Assembly: GCA_012837565.1 (NCBI GenBank)
Contig: DUQY01000099.1
Coordinates: 1 to 11,566 of the forward strand
Direction: 5' to 3'
Length of the DNA: 11,566 bases
Source of the DNA: Bacteroidales bacterium
GTDB taxonomy: Bacteria > Bacteroidota > Bacteroidia > Bacteroidales > P3
The position numbers and the translations under genes were made by a program. How positions within the stretch are numbered: position 1 is the stretch's first letter; the number at the start of each line of letters is the position of its first letter. This document shows positions 6,818-11,566 of the stretch, in pieces. The notes below the pieces were generated by a model. That model did no database searches, had not been told where the DNA came from, and worked only from the letters and a program-made list of their open reading frames with translations.

Positions 6818-6854
6818 AGGCCTTGTAGTTGTTTTCACATTTACAAGGCCTTTT
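6818..6854 (+). terminator. Hairpin terminator oriented for the plus strand
   Basis: AGGCCTTGTA (6818-6827) pairs perfectly with TACAAGGCCT (6842-6851), a 10-bp stem with a 14-base loop, followed by TTTT (6851-6854). Read on the minus strand, the stem is followed by AAAAAGAGAC, which lacks a U-tract. It therefore fits best as a plus-strand terminator, although it lies 35 bases past the stop of the minus-strand gene and may also end that transcript less efficiently. It is the second plus-oriented terminator after the T9SS gene. Confidence 0.65.
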
Positions 6855-6886
6855 CTATTAGATGTTAATTAGAATTATAGTTCTTT

Positions 6887-8179
6887 CTATCTTCTTGATC
6901 TGGTTGGAGAGGTTGTAGTTTTATTGCTCTCTTTAGTTTCAGTTCTTTTAATTTGAGTTGGGTTTGATTTAGTTTGAGTTTTCACTTCTCTGGTTGATGA
7001 ATTAGAAGATGATTTTGTAGTTTCTCTTCTTGATGGTTGTATGTCTTTGATGTTCCTGCTGTCTCTCGAATCATTTTGATTTATAGTCCTGTTAGGAACT
7101 TGTTTTGTTGAGTTTTGTTTTGCAGGTTGATTCATCCTTCTATCATTTAAACCATTTGTTCTTCTTTGATCTGGGTCACCTACTCTGCGTTCATTAAGGT
7201 TCTGATTATTTTGTTTCGAATCGTTTCTTACGTCTCTATTCCCTTCTTGAGTTCTAACGCCTTTGGCTGCTTCTCTTGTTCTCACTACTTCTTCTATTTT
7301 TTTAGGTTCTTGTAGTTTGATTGTACCTCTTTGTGCCTCTGGTGTTGCTTGTTTATAGTCTTGTGATCTTGAACGGTTGTTTTCTATTAGTTTTGTATTA
7401 GTTCTAAGGTTATTGTCGTTAAAGCTTACACTCTTATTGTCTTTTCTGAAAGTTTCTTCCATATTAGACTCTGTAGGTAGTTCTGCTATTAATGTTATCT
7501 CTTCTTTGTCAAAATACTTTTCTGTATCTATGTTCTTGAAGCTTGCATCATCTCTTAGGTGTCCTGTTTGTGCTCCGCCTGTTGATGGTTTATTAGGGTC
7601 AAATGATTGTGTTCTTCCATTTCCTCCTCTGCCATCATTATAGGTAGTTGGCCTATTTGGGTTATAGTTATTATTGCTATTGTTTGAGGTGTTATAATAG
7701 TTGTTATGCGAGGTATGGTAGTAGGTGTTATAGTAGTTATTGTAGTTTCCGTAATAGTTTCCTCCTCCATAATATCCACTATAATAAGGGTTATAGCCGT
7801 AATTTCTACTCCATCCGTAGTTTTCGTAATAGTAGTAATCCCAATATGAATCACATCCGTCTATTACTCTTAGTGCATATTCTCTTGCTTTGATTGAGTA
7901 TTGTACTGCTCTTCGGTAGTTGCGGCGATGGAATTGGTCTTGTGCGTATTCGTTATAATATACTGCACGTGAAAGGTAGGTGCCTGACCAATAACCGTAA
8001 TAATTTGCTATTGAGTATGCTTCGTCTATAATATAAGCTGTCTTATTGATGGTTTTTCTTGCTTGGTGTCTGTTGTATCCATAATAAGACGCCTCTGCTG
8101 TGAAGCTGATAGTAAGAAAAGCTATTATTATAAACGCTAATCCTGCTAGTTTTCCTGTTTGTCTTGATTGAGCTTTCAT
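6887..8179 (-). CDS. Secreted tyrosine/asparagine-rich low-complexity protein
   Basis: A 430-residue protein of unknown function. It has a basic N-terminus, a hydrophobic core (residues about 11-27) and a likely signal-peptidase site after AEA (residue 30). Residues about 35-108 look helical and TPR-like, with regularly placed Tyr and Ala and the stretch RRAVQYSIKAREYALRVI; one Cys follows (109). Residues 111-172 are extremely Tyr/Asn/Gly-rich, with 22 tyrosines, many as YY pairs. A short acidic segment (about 212-245) precedes a long basic, Gln/Asn/Ser/Thr/Arg-rich tail that is probably disordered. No catalytic motif is seen. The start is ATG at 8179, followed by a normal signal peptide. It lies 85 bases downstream of the addB-like gene on the same strand, so co-transcription is possible; a TTTGTTTG (8223 to 8216 on the minus strand) is a weak own-promoter candidate. 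Antisense ORFs over its Tyr-rich part are shadows. Confidence 0.8.
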   Translation of the reverse strand: MKAQSRQTGKLAGLAFIIIAFLTISFTAEASYYGYNRHQARKTINKTAYIIDEAYSIANYYGYWSGTYLSRAVYYNEYAQDQFHRRNYRRAVQYSIKAREYALRVIDGCDSYWDYYYYENYGWSRNYGYNPYYSGYYGGGNYYGNYNNYYNTYYHTSHNNYYNTSNNSNNNYNPNRPTTYNDGRGGNGRTQSFDPNKPSTGGAQTGHLRDDASFKNIDTEKYFDKEEITLIAELPTESNMEETFRKDNKSVSFNDNNLRTNTKLIENNRSRSQDYKQATPEAQRGTIKLQEPKKIEEVVRTREAAKGVRTQEGNRDVRNDSKQNNQNLNERRVGDPDQRRTNGLNDRRMNQPAKQNSTKQVPNRTINQNDSRDSRNIKDIQPSRRETTKSSSNSSTREVKTQTKSNPTQIKRTETKESNKTTTSPTRSRR

Positions 8180-8264
8180 GATATTTTGTGTTAAGTTGTT
8201 TCTTTACTCTATTACCAAACAAATTGCGTGCCAAAGTGTTTTAATGATAATTCCTTAGAGTGTT

Positions 8265-11231
8265 TTATAGGCAAATAGACTTGAAGTCGCAATAGGTGCA
8301 GTTATGCTTTTCTTGTTGATAATGCGTATTTTCGGTTTTAGAAATCATATCTTTTATGCAATCATTCAAGTTGTTTGCAAATTCTTTTTCGTAGTCTAAG
8401 AAGTTATCCACTATTATTTGTTTTTTTGAATCTTCATAGCTCTTTAATTCAATTTGACTTGTATAACCATCTATAATGGATTGTTTTATATAGAGAATTT
8501 CTGGATTTATTATGTCGTAGGAAAGTCCATGAAGCATTTTATCAAAGGCTGCATTATTGAATATTAGCCATGAATAAACGAAGGCTTGTAGTATGTAATC
8601 ATTTCTTTTTGGATTGTCGCCTTCATAAAAGAATACCTCATCGAAATGAACTGCTTCTTTTTTCTTATCGTTTGTCTTATAGTCTAATACCCTAATAACC
8701 TTTTCGCCTTTATCATTTACCTTGTAGTCTATCCTATCTATATAGCCTCCAATATTTATTGATTTACCTTCTACAATAATTGGTTTAATAAATTTCTCTT
8801 CAAGGGCTATAATATAAAATGGTGCATATGCCTTATCTAATTTCACAAGCTGTTGCATGTACTTAGATAATATGGTTAGTTTTATCTTGCTTATCTGATT
8901 ATATTCTATATCTGGAAGGGTTCTATATGCCTTCTTAAGGAATACTTTCTCGTAGTTGTTTTTTACAATTAAGTCAATGTGTTTTTCCTGTCCTTCAATA
9001 TCAGATTCATAAATCTTTCTTGCCTCTATATCGCTCAATCCTTTTTCTTTCTTTGCCTTAATTATATTATTATAAAACTCTTTGGCAGAGTCGTGAAATA
9101 TTGTACCAAACACATTGTCTTGTAATTCCTCCTCAAAGTCTTCTATTGTTTCAAGGTTATAAATATGTTTAAAGAAGAACTTCAACTCGCAGTTTAAATA
9201 ATCGTTTATATAGGTTGGCGAAAGGAATCTCTTTTCAGACTTCTCTAATACTTTTTTTATATATTCTTGGCTTTTCTCTACATTAATATCTTGTGGTATT
9301 GAAGACTGTATATTTGAAATTAAGGTTTTATAAGTAAATTCCTTTCCTGATTCAATTCTAAGTTGCTGAAGAAAACGAGACATTTCCTTAGGCTTAACAT
9401 TTGTTGTGTTAGCATTATAGAGGAAGTGAATGGAAGAGGAATGATGGAAGAGACGGTAGAAATAATATGCAAATACTGCAATCTTTCTTTCAATGGTTGT
9501 TAGGTTATATGCCTTTCTGATGGTAAAAGGAATAAAGGAATTATCTTGAGAAACATTAGGCAATACATCATCATTGGTTGAAAGAAAAAGAATATGCTTA
9601 AAATCCAAACTCCTTGTTTCTAGTAGTCCCATTATTTGAACGCCATTTATTGGGTCACCCTCAAAAGGAATCATTATGGAGCTTAGTTGCAGTCTTATTG
9701 TTTGGTATAGCAAATTGCCCTCTATGGTAATATTATTACTTTGAAATAAATCCTTTAAGTTATTTATAACACCTGAAAGTCGGAATATGGTTTCGCTAAG
9801 CACCTCTTCAATACCGTTATTCCCTTTACTATCTTTTTCTGTGCTAATATTTGTTTTAACTATAATTCTTATGATTTCCTCAATGGAAGAAAGAAGGTCT
9901 TGAGGACTTATTTGAGGTTTAAGAAGATGAGATAATTCTCCAAAAGATTCTATTTCTTCTTTATTTAGAGAGATTGCGTTATTATCAATTAGCTTAGCAA
10001 TGATTTTGTTGTATATGCCATTGAAATATGTATGCTGAACAAAAGGAAGTATATGAATTAGGCGTAAATTGTTTTTCCTGCTTAGAGAAGATTGTAATTT
10101 TAGGTAATGGTCGATAAGGGAATATAATGAAGTAGCAACGAATTTATAGCCCATAGTAATGTTAACCATAGTTTTCTCTTTTCCTATTTGCTCTGGAAGA
10201 GCAGAAAGCACCGAGGGTAGTAGGTCTTCATTGCAGAGAACAATTGCAATATCACTTTGTTTTAAGTTTTTGTCTTTCTCAACTAAGTCTTCAAGCCAAT
10301 TATTGATATATCCTACTTGTGAGTTTTCATTAGTGGTTGAAATGATCTCTAACTCTTGTCTTTTGCTTAAGATAAGGTTTGTGTCAGTAGAGTAGTCCTC
10401 AGGGTTAGGGAATATTTTAAGGTTTTCTCTTATAAATAAACCAGCCTCTTGAGAGGGGTTATCATTATAATAATTGTCATAATCCCAGTAGAAACGAGTT
10501 TCGTAATTAGACTTAAGCCAAGAGAAAACTCCTTTTTCAACATTGTTTAATACATTAAACCCAATAATGCAATAAGACCCATCGCCAATCTTGTCTGACT
10601 CTTTAAGCCTTTCCACCAAGTCTCTATATAGCATACCAGAATAACCAACGCCCAAAGCTTTAAGCTTTTCTTTGTATTTATTGTAAATTTCCAGCAAGCA
10701 GTTCCAAACATAAACAAACCTTTTTTTGATTTCAGATGGGGCATCAAGCTTAAAGCAACCTTCGAAGAAACCATTTAATAATTCCTTCTGCTCTTGACTT
10801 AAGAACTCAAACTTGTTTTCTAAGTCTTTGTAATTCTCAATATTTGTAAATACCTGCTCTGCTGAGGCAAGGTTTTTGTCTATATCATCGAAATCTCGTA
10901 GAATTGTTTGTCCCCAAAAATAGAAATGCTCAAAAGATTCTTTCTCCACCTGGGGCTTATCACGATAATAAACCTCAGAATAAACTTCATATAAATAGTA
11001 TATTAGAATTAGCTCTTGGGCTTCAACCAGCTGTGAATACTTACCTACAAAATCATTAATAGTGTAGTACTCTGGTGAGAAGAAAGGTTTCTGCAAATGC
11101 TCATAAAGAACCTCATTAAAGAATACCTTAGCTCTTTTATTGGTAAAAATAATATTTAAATTTTGAAAGTCATTATTATAGTGCTCAGAAATATTCTTAG
11201 CTACCGAACAAAGAAAAGAGTCATTAACCAT
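8265..11231 (-). CDS. addB: AddB-like PD-(D/E)XK nuclease with inactivated helicase domain
   Basis: The AddB half of an AddAB-type helicase-nuclease that resects double-strand DNA ends for recombination; cytosolic, about 988 residues. The N-terminus (VAKNISEHYNNDFQNLNIIF, then TNKRAKVFF) matches the start of the inactivated superfamily I helicase region of Bacteroidota AddB, without a Walker A GxGKT/S motif. The C-terminal third is the nuclease: an iron-sulfur staple with Cys681 (LNCELKFFF) and the cluster CTYCDFKSIC (Cys978, 981, 987); a GTIFHDSAKEF motif with the family's Gly...His; GGYIDRID (about 828-835); LDYKTN (Asp850, Lys852); and the LQAFVYSWL helix with the conserved Gln and Tyr. 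I chose ATG at 11231; an in-frame TTG at 11255 would add eight residues not expected from the family. It starts 34 bases after the stop of the AddA-like gene, so the two are probably one operon. Confidence 0.88.
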   Translation of the reverse strand: MVNDSFLCSVAKNISEHYNNDFQNLNIIFTNKRAKVFFNEVLYEHLQKPFFSPEYYTINDFVGKYSQLVEAQELILIYYLYEVYSEVYYRDKPQVEKESFEHFYFWGQTILRDFDDIDKNLASAEQVFTNIENYKDLENKFEFLSQEQKELLNGFFEGCFKLDAPSEIKKRFVYVWNCLLEIYNKYKEKLKALGVGYSGMLYRDLVERLKESDKIGDGSYCIIGFNVLNNVEKGVFSWLKSNYETRFYWDYDNYYNDNPSQEAGLFIRENLKIFPNPEDYSTDTNLILSKRQELEIISTTNENSQVGYINNWLEDLVEKDKNLKQSDIAIVLCNEDLLPSVLSALPEQIGKEKTMVNITMGYKFVATSLYSLIDHYLKLQSSLSRKNNLRLIHILPFVQHTYFNGIYNKIIAKLIDNNAISLNKEEIESFGELSHLLKPQISPQDLLSSIEEIIRIIVKTNISTEKDSKGNNGIEEVLSETIFRLSGVINNLKDLFQSNNITIEGNLLYQTIRLQLSSIMIPFEGDPINGVQIMGLLETRSLDFKHILFLSTNDDVLPNVSQDNSFIPFTIRKAYNLTTIERKIAVFAYYFYRLFHHSSSIHFLYNANTTNVKPKEMSRFLQQLRIESGKEFTYKTLISNIQSSIPQDINVEKSQEYIKKVLEKSEKRFLSPTYINDYLNCELKFFFKHIYNLETIEDFEEELQDNVFGTIFHDSAKEFYNNIIKAKKEKGLSDIEARKIYESDIEGQEKHIDLIVKNNYEKVFLKKAYRTLPDIEYNQISKIKLTILSKYMQQLVKLDKAYAPFYIIALEEKFIKPIIVEGKSINIGGYIDRIDYKVNDKGEKVIRVLDYKTNDKKKEAVHFDEVFFYEGDNPKRNDYILQAFVYSWLIFNNAAFDKMLHGLSYDIINPEILYIKQSIIDGYTSQIELKSYEDSKKQIIVDNFLDYEKEFANNLNDCIKDMISKTENTHYQQEKHNCTYCDFKSICL

Positions 11232-11265
11232 AGTTACTATCTTAGAGTTTAACAAAATACAATAA

Positions 11266-11566
11266 TCAATATACCTCTACTAATTCAGAAGTAAATTCAT
11301 TCTCTTTAAAACTAACAAACCAAAGGTAGGATTTGATATTTTTAAAACCTATTTCTTCCAATAAGGATTTATATTCATTTATTTGCAAGCTATAAAGCTC
11401 AAGGCTGTTCTTGGAAGATGCAAACTTATAGTCAACAATAACAGCCTCTTTTTTCTCAGATATCATAAGCCTATCAGGACGCCTTGAACTTATTATATCT
11501 TTGTCCTTAGTAATAATATCTACTTCGTTCATAACCCTATACGTTCCATCGAACCAAGACTCTACT
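11266..11566 (-). CDS. addA: Partial AddA-like helicase-nuclease, C-terminal nuclease end
   Basis: Only the last hundred or so residues are present; the frame runs open off the right edge of the window, so the ATG at 11532 is internal. The sequence carries the end of a RecB/AddA-type PD-(D/E)XK nuclease: RRPDRLM supplies the first acidic residue, VIVDYKFA supplies the D-x-K pair, and YSLQINEYKSLLEEIG is the Gln...Tyr helix that follows in this family. The tail, with SYLWFVSF, matches the usual last strand. The AddB-like gene directly downstream supports assignment to the AddA (UvrD-type helicase plus nuclease) subunit, but the helicase motifs lie outside this window. Confidence 0.82.
   Translation of the reverse strand, partial: VESWFDGTYRVMNEVDIITKDKDIISSRRPDRLMISEKKEAVIVDYKFASSKNSLELYSLQINEYKSLLEEIGFKNIKSYLWFVSFKENEFTSELVEVY

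Noticed and set aside
6447..6886. Mobile-element remnant in the spacer
   Set aside because: No transposase fragment, terminal inverted repeats or target-site duplication is visible.
7377..7643. Plus-strand ORF of 88 residues
   Set aside because: Shadow of the minus-strand secreted-protein gene, with no start context or recognisable product.
7648..7893. Plus-strand Tyr/Ser/Arg-rich ORF of 81 residues
   Set aside because: It is antisense to the Tyr-rich codons of the minus-strand gene; its composition is explained by reverse-complementing repetitive TAT/AAT codons.
11232..11255. Eight-residue N-terminal extension of AddB from a TTG start
   Set aside because: The ATG at 11231 gives the N-terminus expected for the family, and the extra residues add nothing recognisable.

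Overview
The window reads as a chromosomal segment of an AT-rich Bacteroidota (Bacteroidetes) genome. The main pointers are a large secreted protein ending in a type A sorting domain of the type IX secretion system (T9SS), TAnnTTTG-type promoter boxes close to start codons, lack of clear Shine-Dalgarno sequences, and an AddAB-type recombination gene pair of the form seen in this phylum. No rRNA, tRNA, insertion sequence or CRISPR array is visible.

Plus strand, left part: the 3' end of a probable outer-membrane beta-barrel gene (to 520); a spacer with a 21-bp tandem repeat (523-597); two tandem TrkH/KtrB-family cation transporter genes (672-2123 and 2197-3663), each with its own TAnnTTTG box about 20 bases before the ATG; then a large T9SS cargo protein with CUB, P (proprotein convertase) and FnIII-like domains (3833-6376) and an intrinsic terminator (6413-6446).

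The spacer at 6377-6886 is the least ordinary part. It holds a seven-unit, 21-bp-period repeat array (6654-6800). Inside it lies a possible complete mini-gene: a perfect TAnnTTTG box (6700-6707), an ATG-started 23-codon ORF (6724-6795) encoding a strongly cationic heptad-repeat peptide, and a plus-oriented hairpin plus T-run (6818-6854). The repeat near 523-597 belongs to the same family in the opposite orientation, with similar heptads (KLKRRVS there, KLKQRFS here).

Minus strand, right part, transcribed leftward: the C-terminal nuclease end of an AddA-like protein (11266 to the window edge), an AddB-like nuclease (8265-11231), and a secreted, tyrosine/asparagine-rich, low-complexity protein (6887-8179). 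AddA and AddB would form the heterodimer that processes double-strand DNA ends for recombination. The two transporters would move K+ (or, for the second, perhaps Na+) across the inner membrane. The T9SS protein would be exported to the cell surface or medium. I see no evidence that these groups share one pathway.
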